DNA of 34,351 bases, taken from assembly GCA_016281015.1 (NCBI GenBank), contig JAEEHS010000010.1, positions 1 through 34,351 on the forward strand, written 5' to 3'. A program made the translations under genes and the position numbers. Source of the stretch: Bacteroidales bacterium. GTDB taxonomy: Bacteria; Bacteroidota; Bacteroidia; Bacteroidales; UBA932. Shown here in pieces: positions 7,642-15,453 of this stretch; position 1 is the stretch's first letter, and each line of letters begins with the position of its first letter. The notes under the pieces are model-generated. The model searched no databases. It saw nothing but the letters and a program-made list of their open reading frames with translations, and was not told the DNA's origin.

Positions 7642-8469
7642 ATGAAAAACGAAGTATTCTCCTTCAAGCGTTTCTGGACCTTTTTCAAATATGATCTTGT
7701 CCAGCTTTGCCGCCGACATGCCAAAGCGGCCCTCCTCTTTGCCGGAAGCGGCCTGATTCTGTACGTCGCCTGGATTGCGGGCTCGTTGGTCTTTGACCAT
7801 TGTTGGAGCGCCCCGAGCCTGGGTGCCCGGGTGGTCGTGGCGATTCTTTCCGCCGCCGCCCTGGAATTCTACTATGCCTATCTCTATGGTTTCGTGACCG
7901 ACCGTCGGAAGGGCTCTTCCTATCTGATGATTCCCGCTTCGACGACCGAAAAGTTCGTTTCCCTCCTGGTAAACGCCCTCGTCGTGATTCCTGTGGCCTT
8001 TGTCGCGGTCCAACTGGGAGTGGACGCGCTGCTGTGCCTTCTCGACCCGACCATGGAAGGGACCATGGCGGAAGGCGGCTACAGCGTTGTCTCCACCTTG
8101 TTGGAACAGCTGGCTGACGAGGAGGATCTGCTGATTGTGAAGAGTTCCGTGCCGCTGTTCGTCCTGCTGTCGATTCTGAGCTTTGTGTTCAACTATCTGT
8201 ATTTCCTCCTTTGCGGCATGTGCTTCCGCAAGAGCAAGATTGTCGGGGCCATTGCCATCGTCATGGGCGTCACTTTCGTCATCAGCCTCTGCTCCGGCCT
8301 GTTCATCGGACCGCTGACCGACTGGGCCCAGAACTTTGACTTTGAAGATGCCTACTCCGCCCAGGTCTTTGCCCGCGGTCTTCTCCGTGGAATGACCATC
8401 GGGGAATCCTTGATGGTCCTTGGCATCGGCTGGGGTATTTTCCACCGCATCAAAACCCTTAAACACTAG
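7642..8469 (+). CDS. ABC transporter permease, ABC-2-like membrane protein
   Basis: Start placed at ATG 7642 (275 aa); an in-frame GTG at 7633 would only add MTA. The protein has an amphipathic N-terminus and about six membrane helices, near residues 29-50, 60-80, 98-122, 170-192, 200-224 and 246-268. The larger soluble segment lies between helices 3 and 4 (about 123-168). It is the membrane half of the transporter whose ATPase is encoded 12 nt upstream. One permease and one ATPase gene imply homodimers. No family name can be assigned with certainty beyond ABC-2-type permease. Six bases separate it from the GntR gene. Confidence 0.82.
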   Translation: MKNEVFSFKRFWTFFKYDLVQLCRRHAKAALLFAGSGLILYVAWIAGSLVFDHCWSAPSLGARVVVAILSAAALEFYYAYLYGFVTDRRKGSSYLMIPASTTEKFVSLLVNALVVIPVAFVAVQLGVDALLCLLDPTMEGTMAEGGYSVVSTLLEQLADEEDLLIVKSSVPLFVLLSILSFVFNYLYFLLCGMCFRKSKIVGAIAIVMGVTFVISLCSGLFIGPLTDWAQNFDFEDAYSAQVFARGLLRGMTIGESLMVLGIGWGIFHRIKTLKH

Positions 8470-8475
8470 AAGATT

Positions 8476-8811
8476 ATGAATTTCAATGCAGATAAACCCA
8501 TCTACCTCCAGATTGCCGATACCATCTCCGACAGGATTCTCTCCGGCGATCTGAAGGGGGAGGACCGGCTCCCTTCCGTAAGGGATTACGGGGCTGACAT
8601 CGGGGTGAATCCCAATACCATGATGCGCGTCTATGAGCGGCTGACCGACGATGAGGTGATCTATAACAAGCGCGGAATCGGTTACTTCGTTTCTCCTGAG
8701 GCCAGGGATAAGATCCTCGCCTCCAAGCGGGAAGAGTTTCTTTCCAAAGACGTGCCCGCCATCAAGCGCCGTATGGAACTACTCAGACTTGATTCTAAAA
8801 TATTTGACTGA
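8476..8811 (+). CDS. GntR-family transcriptional regulator, YtrA subfamily
   Basis: 111 residues. The N-terminal winged helix-turn-helix (about 8-75) has the GntR signature: KPIYLQIADTISDRI, LPSVRDYGADIGVNPNTMMR and a wing at KRGIGYFV. Only about 40 helical residues follow, as in the YtrA subfamily, which lacks a large ligand domain and dimerises through the short tail. It sits inside the ABC operon, and a GTGTA-N12-TACAC dyad overlaps the operon's promoter. It therefore probably represses its own operon until an envelope-acting signal appears. The signal is unknown. Confidence 0.92.
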   Translation: MNFNADKPIYLQIADTISDRILSGDLKGEDRLPSVRDYGADIGVNPNTMMRVYERLTDDEVIYNKRGIGYFVSPEARDKILASKREEFLSKDVPAIKRRMELLRLDSKIFD

Positions 8812-8812
8812 T

Positions 8813-9514
8813 ATGAAAAAGATTTTTGCCATGGTCGGCGCAGCCGTACTTTGCACCTCCTGTGTTTTTTCCGGCAATGGATGGAAACATGTGGACAGAA
8901 ACAATGGAAAAGGGGTCGAATGCAAAGGGCCGGTCGTCGTCAGAACAATGGATCTCGGCGGCTTTGACGAGATTGTCGTCAACGGGATGTCCGACATGGA
9001 ACTCGTACAAGGTGACATCTGCCAGGTCGTGGTGAAGGCCAACGAAGAAGTGTTCAACCACCTCGACTATAAGGTCGAAGACGGCGCGCTCATGCTGGAC
9101 ACCAAGGATCAGGTCATCGTCCGGGCGGAGGAATTCGATGTCCGGATTACGCTTCCCCTGCTGAAATCCCTGACCGTGAACGGCGCGGCGGATGTGGACC
9201 TGAAAGGCGGTTACAGCGCTGCCGACAGTCTCCGTGTCGAGATCAACGGCGCCGGCGATTTTGATTTCTCCGGGATCAAGGTTCCCTTCCTCCGTTTTGA
9301 ACTGAACGGCGCCGGCGACATTGATGCCAGCGGCCTGGATGTGGGAGAACTGTCCATGGAGGTCAACGGTGCCGGAGACGTAGATGTCAGCGGCAAGGCC
9401 GTCACAGCATCCTTCAGTGTGAGCGGAGTCGGTGCCATCAATGCCCGCGGCCTGCAGGCGGAGCATGTCACGACCCAAAAGGATGGCATCGGGTGGATCC
9501 GGCTGAAGAAATAA
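8813..9514 (+). CDS. GIN-domain (DUF2807) lipoprotein with NGAGD repeats
   Basis: Start at ATG 8813, one base after the GntR stop; a longer frame from 8789 would overlap GntR and spoil the signal peptide. The 233-residue product begins with a lipoprotein-like signal (Cys17 after VLCTS). The body is a head-GIN domain. From residue 122 the repeats VNGAADVD (122), INGAGDFD (144), LNGAGDID (164), VNGAGDVD (184) and the degenerate VSGVGAIN (203) follow every 19-22 residues, fitting rungs of a right-handed beta-helix. The family is common in Bacteroidota envelopes, and its role is poorly known (adhesion or stress sensing proposed). Its place as last gene of an autoregulated ABC operon suggests it is part of the same envelope response. 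A terminator follows. Confidence 0.88.
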   Translation: MKKIFAMVGAAVLCTSCVFSGNGWKHVDRNNGKGVECKGPVVVRTMDLGGFDEIVVNGMSDMELVQGDICQVVVKANEEVFNHLDYKVEDGALMLDTKDQVIVRAEEFDVRITLPLLKSLTVNGAADVDLKGGYSAADSLRVEINGAGDFDFSGIKVPFLRFELNGAGDIDASGLDVGELSMEVNGAGDVDVSGKAVTASFSVSGVGAINARGLQAEHVTTQKDGIGWIRLKK

Positions 9515-9527
9515 GCGTGAGGGCGTT

Positions 9528-9572
9528 AAAAAAAAAGAGCCTGCTTCCATAATGGCAGCAGGCTCCTTTTTT
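9528..9572. terminator. Bidirectional rho-independent terminator
   Basis: A nine-A run (9528-9536) precedes a strong hairpin at 9537-9565, with arms GAGCCTGCT and AGCAGGCTC and further CCAT/ATGG pairing across a T/C mismatch. A six-T run (9567-9572) follows. It can stop transcription from both sides, which fits the convergent GIN-domain gene (plus) and deoxyhypusine-synthase-like gene (minus). Confidence 0.92.
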
Positions 9573-9589
9573 GACGACAAACTTGGTTT

Positions 9590-10564
9590 TTACCAGCCCA
9601 GGACGTAGGAGAAGATGAGCGGAGCGACGATGGTCGCATCGGACTCGACGATAAACTTCGGCGTCTCGGGAGCGAGCTTGCCCCAGGTGATCTTCTCGTT
9701 CGGAACGGCCCCGGAGTAAGAACCGTAGGAAGTCGTGGAGTCGGAAATCTGGCAGAAATAGGCCCAGAGCGGAGTTCCGGTCCATCCCAGATCCTGTTCC
9801 ATCATCGGAACGCAGCAGATCGGGAAGTCACCGGCCGTGCCGCCGCCGATCTGGAAGAAGCCGACACCGGCTCCCTGGGAGTTCTTCTTGTACCAGTCCA
9901 CGAGGAACATCATCACCTCGATGCCCTGGATGACGAGGTCCGGCTTGTATTCGCCGCGGATGACGTGGGCGGTGAAGATATTGCCGGTCGTGCAGTCTTC
10001 CCAGGCGGGGCAGATGATCGGGATGTTCTTTTCGCAGGCGGCGACGACCCAGCTGTCCTTCGGGTCAATCTCGTAGTACTGCTCCAGGACACCGCTGCGG
10101 ATCATCGGGTAGATGTACTCGTAAGGGAGATATCTCTTGCCCTCGGCCTTGGCCTTGTCCCAGACTTCCACCAGGTGCTTCTCCAGACGGCGGAAAGCCT
10201 CTTCTTCCGGGATGCAGGTGTCGGTGACGCGGTTGTAGTGGTTGTCCAGGAGTTCCTGCTCCTGTTTCGGGGTCAGGTCACGGTAACCCGGCACGCGATA
10301 GTAGTGCGAATGGGCCACGAGGTTCATGATGTCTTCTTCGAGGTTGTTGGCAGAGCAGCAGACGAAGGAGATCTTGTCCTGGCGGATCATTTCGGCCAGG
10401 GAAAGTCCCAGCTCGGCGGTGGACATGGCACCCGCCATGGCGAGGAACATTTTTCCGCCCTTCTGGAGCAGGTCTTCATAGGCCTTGGCGGCGTCCACGA
10501 GCGAAGCCGCGTTGAAGTGACGGTAATGATGGGTAATGAATTGAGAAATAGGTCCCTTTTCCAT
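9590..10564 (-). CDS. Deoxyhypusine-synthase-like protein lacking the catalytic lysine
   Basis: 324 residues starting at ATG 10564. The fold is recognisable: GAMSTAELGL near 45-54, FVCCSANNLEEDI near 67-79, VIQGIEVMMF near 211-220, GGGTAGDF (240-247), then SGAVPNEKITWGKL and the C-terminal ESDATIVAPL. These correspond to the NAD- and polyamine-binding elements of deoxyhypusine synthase. In human DHPS the GGG motif is followed by the active-site lysine (GGGVIK, Lys329); here the same position is Gly245. Bacteria have no eIF5A substrate, so a hypusine role is unlikely. A NAD-dependent reaction in polyamine metabolism is a guess based on bacterial relatives. It has its own promoter and shares a bidirectional terminator. 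Confidence 0.85.
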   Translation of the reverse strand: MEKGPISQFITHHYRHFNAASLVDAAKAYEDLLQKGGKMFLAMAGAMSTAELGLSLAEMIRQDKISFVCCSANNLEEDIMNLVAHSHYYRVPGYRDLTPKQEQELLDNHYNRVTDTCIPEEEAFRRLEKHLVEVWDKAKAEGKRYLPYEYIYPMIRSGVLEQYYEIDPKDSWVVAACEKNIPIICPAWEDCTTGNIFTAHVIRGEYKPDLVIQGIEVMMFLVDWYKKNSQGAGVGFFQIGGGTAGDFPICCVPMMEQDLGWTGTPLWAYFCQISDSTTSYGSYSGAVPNEKITWGKLAPETPKFIVESDATIVAPLIFSYVLGW

Positions 10565-10625
10565 TTTTAAGTAAGTTGTGTGTCTTGGCGAAACCAGTCC
10601 GTGGCTTCCAGCCTCGACATGGATG

Positions 10626-10657
10626 CAAAATTAACGATTATTATGCGGAATTGCAAA
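10626..10657 (-). promoter_or_regulatory. Consensus promoter of the deoxyhypusine-synthase-like gene
   Basis: Read on the minus strand: TTTG (10657-10654), a 20-nt spacer and TAATTTTG (10633-10626). This is an exact fit to the Bacteroidota consensus. The leader to ATG 10564 would be about 55 nt. It separates this gene from the aminotransferase gene upstream, whose stop codon ends at 10662. Confidence 0.85.
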
Positions 10658-10661
10658 CGGC

Positions 10662-11852
10662 CTACCGTCGGTTATAGGCCTTCAGTGCGGCGCGAAGGAT
10701 ATACAGCGCCCGCTGGAGGTCTTCTTTTTTCAGGACATAGGCCAGGCGGACCTGGTTCTGTCCCAGGTCGGGATTGCGGTAAAATCCGGCTGCGGGAGCC
10801 ATCATGACCGTCTCGCCATCCAGACGGAAATCGGTCAGGCACCAGCGGCAGAAGTCTTCTGCATCGGCTACCGGCAGGGCGGCGACGGTGTAGAAGGCCC
10901 CGTGCGGCATGGGGGAATGGACCCCGGGAATGCTGTTGAGGCCTTTGATGAAAAAGTCCCGGCGGGCCTTGTACTCCTTGAAACTCTCTTCGGTATACTG
11001 CTCGGTTCCTTCGATGGAGGCTTCGGCGACAATCTGGCCCAGCAGCGGCGGGGACAGGCGGGCCTGGCAGTATTTCATGATGGTGTCGCGGACCAGGCGG
11101 TTGTGGGTGACGATCATGCCGATACGGATGCCGCATTCGGAATAGCGCTTGGACACGGAATCGATCAGGATGACATTGTCGTCAATGCCGAGGTTCATCG
11201 CCGAGAGGTAGGGTTCGTCCGTATAGACAAACTCCCGGTACACCTCGTCCGAGAAGAGATACAGGTCGTACTTTTCGACGAGTTCTTTGATCTTGGCAAG
11301 CTCCGCGGCGGAATAGACATAACCCGTGGGGTTGGACGGATTGCAGAGGAGGATGGCCTTGGTGCGCGGCGTGATGGCCTCTTCCCAGGCTTCCATCGGC
11401 GGCAGGGCGAAGCCGTCCTCAATGGTGGAAGTGACTGTCTTTACGACAATTCCGGCCGTAACGGCGAAGGAAATATAGTTCGCATAGCCGGGCTCGGTCA
11501 TCAGCATCTCGTCGCCGGGATTCATACAGGCGAGGAAACTCAGCAGGATGGCTTCCGATCCGCCGGCCGTCACGATGATTTCGTCGGGAGTGACTTCGAT
11601 TCCGAACTTGTGATAATAGCGAACCAGCTTTTCACGAAGCGAAAGGTAGCCTTCGGACGGGCTGTATTCGAGGGTAGTCCGCGTGATGGATTTCAAGGCC
11701 TCCAGTCCTTGCCTGGGTGTGGGCAGGTCCGGCTGGCCGATGTTCAGGTGATATATTTTCACGCCGCTGCGCTTCGCGGCTTCGGCGAGCGGGGCGAGTT
11801 TCCGGATTGGGGAGGACGGCATCTGGTTGCCGCGGACGGAAATGGAAGGCAT
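10662..11852 (-). CDS. PLP-dependent class I/II aminotransferase
   Basis: 396 residues of fold type I. Visible hallmarks: NIGQPDLPTP near 37-46, YSPSEGYLSLRE, TAGGSEAI (95-102), NPSNPTGY (171-178), SDEVY (201-205), the PLP-binding Lys235 in DSVSKRYSECGIRIG, and the carboxylate-binding Arg369 in QNQVRLAY. It transfers an amino group between an amino acid and a 2-oxo acid in the cytosol. Aspartate or aromatic/branched-chain substrates are typical of this subgroup, but specificity cannot be read here. Its start lies 9 nt after the stop of the ROK regulator, so the two genes are probably co-transcribed from the promoter at 13082. Confidence 0.93.
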   Translation of the reverse strand: MPSISVRGNQMPSSPIRKLAPLAEAAKRSGVKIYHLNIGQPDLPTPRQGLEALKSITRTTLEYSPSEGYLSLREKLVRYYHKFGIEVTPDEIIVTAGGSEAILLSFLACMNPGDEMLMTEPGYANYISFAVTAGIVVKTVTSTIEDGFALPPMEAWEEAITPRTKAILLCNPSNPTGYVYSAAELAKIKELVEKYDLYLFSDEVYREFVYTDEPYLSAMNLGIDDNVILIDSVSKRYSECGIRIGMIVTHNRLVRDTIMKYCQARLSPPLLGQIVAEASIEGTEQYTEESFKEYKARRDFFIKGLNSIPGVHSPMPHGAFYTVAALPVADAEDFCRWCLTDFRLDGETVMMAPAAGFYRNPDLGQNQVRLAYVLKKEDLQRALYILRAALKAYNRR

Positions 11853-11861
11853 GGCAGGGGG

Positions 11862-13064
11862 TTAAAAGATTCCGAGCAGGTGGGACCGCGAGAGCATGCA
11901 GTCGCCGATCGGGGCGGCCTGGTTCTTGAGGCGGGAGAATTTGATGGCGGTATCCTGGATGGCGATGTTCTGGGCCAGTTTCTTGACAGTCGTCTGGACC
12001 GGAAGCATGAGATAGTCTCCGGCGATGGCCAGTTTTCCGCCGAGGACGACGAGTTCCGGATTGAACATGTTGATCAGTCCGGCGAGGCCTCGTCCCAGGT
12101 TCTCGCCGATTTCGCCGAGGGCGTCGATGGCCAGCACATCTTCTTCAGAGATGGCCATGAAAATGTCGTTGAGATTGATCTTTCCTTCGGTGCGGAACTT
12201 TTTCAGCAGGGAGGAGGGCTTTCCGGAGCGGAGCTGCTGGGTAATCATCCGTACGAGGGCGGAACCCGAGGCGCCGGTTTCCAGGCAGCCAACCTTGCCG
12301 CAGCGGCAGATTTCATCGTTCTGGAGGAGGGGAAAGTGCCCGAATTCGCCGGCATAGCCGGAGGTGCCGTAATACAGTCTTCCGTCCAGGATCATGCCCA
12401 TGCCAAGGCCCCAGCTGACGTTGACAAAGAGCACGTTACGCTCTTTGCGGACCACTCCGGAGAGAAATTCGCCGTAGGCCATGGCCCGGGAGTCGTTCTC
12501 GATCACGACGGGAATCTCCAGGTCTTCTTCCAGGATCTTGTTGATCGGGCGGTTCGGATCGAAAGAATAGTTGTTGGAATAGCCGGTCTCCCGGTTGATG
12601 CGGCCGGCCAGGCTGATGCCCATCCCCAGGATCCGGTCCCAGTCCAGATGCCTCATTTCCACGTAGTTTCTCACGGCGCGGCTGATGGCATGGACCGATT
12701 CTTCTTTCCGCTCCATGACGAAGGGAATGTTGTCCTCGAAGGCGATGAGGTTCCCCTGGAAGTCGGTGATGGCCGCGCCGGCATGGGAATTCCGGATATC
12801 GACGCCGACGAAGTAGCCGGCATTCGGATTCAGCCCGTAGATCGACGGCCGACGGCCACCGGAAGTGCCTGATTTACCAAGATCTACCATAAAGCCTTCG
12901 TCCATCAGCTCGCCGATGAGCTTGGTGACGGTCGGCACGCTGGCATTGATTTCCTCGCTGAGGGCGGCAATGGAATGTTCCCCGCGCTCGATGCACAGGC
13001 GAAGGATTTTTTTCTTCAGGATGGAATTCTTGCTGTCTTTTTTGTCCAGGAAGGTTTCTCTCAT
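11862..13064 (-). CDS. ROK-family transcriptional regulator (NagC/XylR type)
   Basis: 400 residues. An N-terminal winged helix-turn-helix (about 15-65, with SIAALSEEINASVPTVTKLI) is followed by a ROK sugar-kinase-like domain. The zinc site is complete: His243 in GEFGH and Cys253, Cys255, Cys260 in CRCGKVGC, followed by LET. The ND pair that includes the catalytic-base position (Asn190-Asp191) is kept. The ATP-binding DxGGT motif near residue 89 reads DIRNS, so kinase activity is unlikely and a sugar-sensing repressor is the best call. The first gene of the minus-strand pair, it lies divergent from the sensor/TrkH run, so it might also affect that promoter. The inducer sugar is unknown. Confidence 0.92.
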   Translation of the reverse strand: MRETFLDKKDSKNSILKKKILRLCIERGEHSIAALSEEINASVPTVTKLIGELMDEGFMVDLGKSGTSGGRRPSIYGLNPNAGYFVGVDIRNSHAGAAITDFQGNLIAFEDNIPFVMERKEESVHAISRAVRNYVEMRHLDWDRILGMGISLAGRINRETGYSNNYSFDPNRPINKILEEDLEIPVVIENDSRAMAYGEFLSGVVRKERNVLFVNVSWGLGMGMILDGRLYYGTSGYAGEFGHFPLLQNDEICRCGKVGCLETGASGSALVRMITQQLRSGKPSSLLKKFRTEGKINLNDIFMAISEEDVLAIDALGEIGENLGRGLAGLINMFNPELVVLGGKLAIAGDYLMLPVQTTVKKLAQNIAIQDTAIKFSRLKNQAAPIGDCMLSRSHLLGIF

Positions 13065-13081
13065 GATGGCGATATTTTATG

Positions 13082-13089
13082 CAAATGTA
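13082..13089 (-). promoter_or_regulatory. -7 box of the ROK regulator gene
   Basis: Minus-strand TACATTTG lies 17 nt before the ATG at 13064. No convincing TTTG was found 19-21 nt further upstream; that region is simply AT-rich. The leader would be only about 10-15 nt. Confidence 0.5.
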
Positions 13090-13160
13090 ATAAATATTTT
13101 TAATAAATGCATGGATTTACGGGAAAAAATTTAAATTATTATCATTCTGGAAAAAAGCAG

Positions 13161-13168
13161 TATATTTG
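13161..13168 (+). promoter_or_regulatory. -7 box directly before the sensor/TrkH operon
   Basis: TATATTTG ends 6 nt before the ATG at 13175. Upstream at the expected distance there is only TATT, so the -33 element is weak. Transcription would begin at or within a few bases of the start codon. Confidence 0.55.
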
Positions 13169-13174
13169 CATGTT

Positions 13175-14005
13175 ATGTTGAGAAGAATCAGACAGTGGTG
13201 GCGTTCCTTCCACCTTTCCCTCGGGGAGAAACTGACGCTCTCGCTCAGTTCCATTGCCATCGTGCTCCTCGTTTCCAGTATCATTTCGGTGCTGGAATAC
13301 CGCAGGATGTCCAATTATGTCTCCGGTATCATCTCGGATGATATCCGGAACATCCATGTGGCCCAGAACCTGCTGAATCTGGTGGACGATTACAACCTGA
13401 ACATCCTGGCGGTGATCGGGGACGAAGACCTGAACACCCTGCCGGACTTTGACCAGCAGCAGTTCCTCTTTGCCTGTGACTCGCTCAAAGGCGCGTTCTC
13501 CGGCGGGGCCATGCTTCCGATCGCGGACTCGGTGCTGTATGCCTACAGCGCCTATATGCTGACCTCCCTGGAACTGGAAGACATCCTCGCCTCGGACGAG
13601 GATTCCCGGAACTGGTATTTCGACCGTCTCCAGCCGGTTTTCAACCGGATGCGTGATTACATGGAGCGGCTGAGCGACGTGCTCTATGACCAGTTGCAGC
13701 AGAATTCCGAAGAATTCGACCGGGGCTTCTACCGGAGCATCATCCCGTCGAGCGCCGCGGTGGTCGTCGGTATCCTGCTGATCTTCCTGCTGATGTTCTT
13801 TATCCTGACCTATTATATCCGTCCGCTCTACCGGATGCTCTCCGCCCTGGAGAACTACCGGAGCATCGGGAAGAAATACAACCTTGAATTCGAAGGGGAT
13901 GACCAGCTGGGGCAGCTCAACGACGGCATCCGGGAACTCTCGGAAGAGAACCGGCAGCTTCGGCGCCGGCTCAAGGATCTCAAGGAAAGGCTCAGCGGAG
14001 AATGA
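13175..14005 (+). CDS. Two-helix membrane sensor-like protein with HAMP-like end and no output domain
   Basis: 276 residues from ATG 13175. Topology: a short basic N-terminus, membrane helix 1 (about 20-42), an extracytoplasmic helical region of about 155 residues rich in Asp and Leu, membrane helix 2 (about 198-222), then a HAMP-like segment (YIRPLYRMLSALENY) and a C-terminal coiled coil of charged residues. This is the front half of a chemoreceptor or histidine kinase, but no kinase, methyl-accepting or cyclase domain follows. The natural stop TGA overlaps the TrkH ATG (ATGA), so the ending looks normal rather than truncated. Its coupling to TrkH suggests that it senses something and acts on potassium uptake; this is inference. 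No confident family name. Confidence 0.8.
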   Translation: MLRRIRQWWRSFHLSLGEKLTLSLSSIAIVLLVSSIISVLEYRRMSNYVSGIISDDIRNIHVAQNLLNLVDDYNLNILAVIGDEDLNTLPDFDQQQFLFACDSLKGAFSGGAMLPIADSVLYAYSAYMLTSLELEDILASDEDSRNWYFDRLQPVFNRMRDYMERLSDVLYDQLQQNSEEFDRGFYRSIIPSSAAVVVGILLIFLLMFFILTYYIRPLYRMLSALENYRSIGKKYNLEFEGDDQLGQLNDGIRELSEENRQLRRRLKDLKERLSGE

Positions 14006-15450
14006 ACGTCAAGGTCATATCGCGGAACGTGGGTGTCGCCCTGCTGGTGAGCGCCCTGTTCATGTTGCTGTCGGTCTTCGTATCCCTCGCCGAGGGGAAA
14101 GACAGCGGCCTGGCGCCGCTTTTGATCAGTTTCTCGCTGACCTTCATCGTCGGCATCTTTCCTTTCATCTTCGTCCGTGGAACCGATCGGATCACCCTGA
14201 AGGACGGATACATGATCATCTTCCTGTCCTGGCTGCTCTCGTTTCTGTTCGGCGCCTTGCCCTACACCCTCTGGGGCGGTCCGTTCAGCCTGACCAATGC
14301 CTGGTTCGAAAGCGTTTCCGGCTTTACGACGACCGGGGCTACCATCCTGGAAGATATTGAGGCGCTGCCGCGCAGCCTGCTGTTCTGGCGCTCCTCCACG
14401 CATTTTATCGGCGGTCTCGGGGTTGTCGTCTTCCTGCTGCTGATCATCCCGAATTCCTCTCCGGTCCGCCTGAGGCTGACGAACATGGAACTGTCCTCCC
14501 TGTCGCGGGATGAGTATTCCGCGCGGGCGAACAAGACGGTCTTTATCTTCGCGTCGGTCTACCTTGGAATCTGCCTTTTGGCCTTCGTCAGCTACCTCCT
14601 GGCCGGGATGTCGCCTTTCGATGCCGTTACCCATGCCTTCAGCGTATGCGCGACCGGCGGTTTTTCGCCGCGGAACCTGTCCATCGGCCATTTCCATTCG
14701 CCGCTGATCGATGTTGTGACCATCATTTTCATGCTCCTGGCCTCCATCCATTTCGGACTGATTTACATGACCGTGGTGACACGGAGCCTCCGGCCGCTGA
14801 AGAATCCGGTCCTGCGTTTCTACCTTCTCTCGCTGTCGGTCATCATCATCCTTACGTCCATTTCCCTGAAGTATCACGGGACGGTTTCCTCCTGGGGGCA
14901 GGCCTTCCTGGACGGCAGTTTCCAGGTGGTCAGCTATGCCTCGACCACCGGATTTGCCATCACGGACAATGCCACCTGGCCGGTGCTGCCCTGTTTCCTG
15001 CTCGTGCTGGTGAGCCTCATCTGCGGCTGTGCCGGTTCGACCACCGGCGGCATCAAGGTGGACCGGATGCTGGTCCTGTTCAAGGCCATCCGGATGCAGA
15101 ACCAGAAAATCCTTTCCCCTTCGTCCCTCTTCGAGGTGCGGATGGGGAACCGGATCCTGCACGATGAGGACATCTATCCCCATGTCCTGTACATCTCGAT
15201 GTTCTTCCTGCTGATCGGTCTCTCCGCCATCCTCTGCATGGTCCTCGGCGATCCGAACAACCATGCCCTGACCGGCTCCATCGCCATGCTCAGCAATGTG
15301 GGCCCTTCGCTGGGATCCATCGGTTCGCTGGGCAATTACAACATGGAGCCGACCTGGATGAAGTTTATCTTCTCGCTGGACATGTTCCTCGGCCGCGTGG
15401 AAATCTATCCGGTGCTGGCCGTGATGGCGGCGGTTTTCAAGCGGAAATAG
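14002..15450 (+). CDS. trkH: TrkH-family potassium uptake membrane subunit
   Basis: 482 residues, strongly hydrophobic. Four pore-loop selectivity filters typical of the SKT superfamily are visible: SGFTTTGAT (106-114), CATGGFSPR (216-224), ASTTGFAIT (313-321) and SNVGPSLGS (431-439). The SGTTGG-like CAGSTTGGIKVDR segment lies near 343-355. It moves K+ across the inner membrane, normally gated by the cytosolic NAD/ATP-binding ring TrkA. No TrkA gene is in this window. Instead the upstream partner is a sensor-like protein whose stop codon overlaps this start. The next gene follows after 3 nt. Confidence 0.93.
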   Translation: MNVKVISRNVGVALLVSALFMLLSVFVSLAEGKDSGLAPLLISFSLTFIVGIFPFIFVRGTDRITLKDGYMIIFLSWLLSFLFGALPYTLWGGPFSLTNAWFESVSGFTTTGATILEDIEALPRSLLFWRSSTHFIGGLGVVVFLLLIIPNSSPVRLRLTNMELSSLSRDEYSARANKTVFIFASVYLGICLLAFVSYLLAGMSPFDAVTHAFSVCATGGFSPRNLSIGHFHSPLIDVVTIIFMLLASIHFGLIYMTVVTRSLRPLKNPVLRFYLLSLSVIIILTSISLKYHGTVSSWGQAFLDGSFQVVSYASTTGFAITDNATWPVLPCFLLVLVSLICGCAGSTTGGIKVDRMLVLFKAIRMQNQKILSPSSLFEVRMGNRILHDEDIYPHVLYISMFFLLIGLSAILCMVLGDPNNHALTGSIAMLSNVGPSLGSIGSLGNYNMEPTWMKFIFSLDMFLGRVEIYPVLAVMAAVFKRK

Positions 15451-15453
15451 AAG

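Noticed and set aside
9590..10564. Calling the protein a true deoxyhypusine synthase
   Set aside because: The catalytic lysine position is glycine and bacteria lack eIF5A, so only a family-level call is justified.
13175..14005. Frameshifted histidine kinase or chemoreceptor
   Set aside because: The next frame holds the complete trkH gene with an ATGA junction, leaving no hidden kinase remnant downstream.
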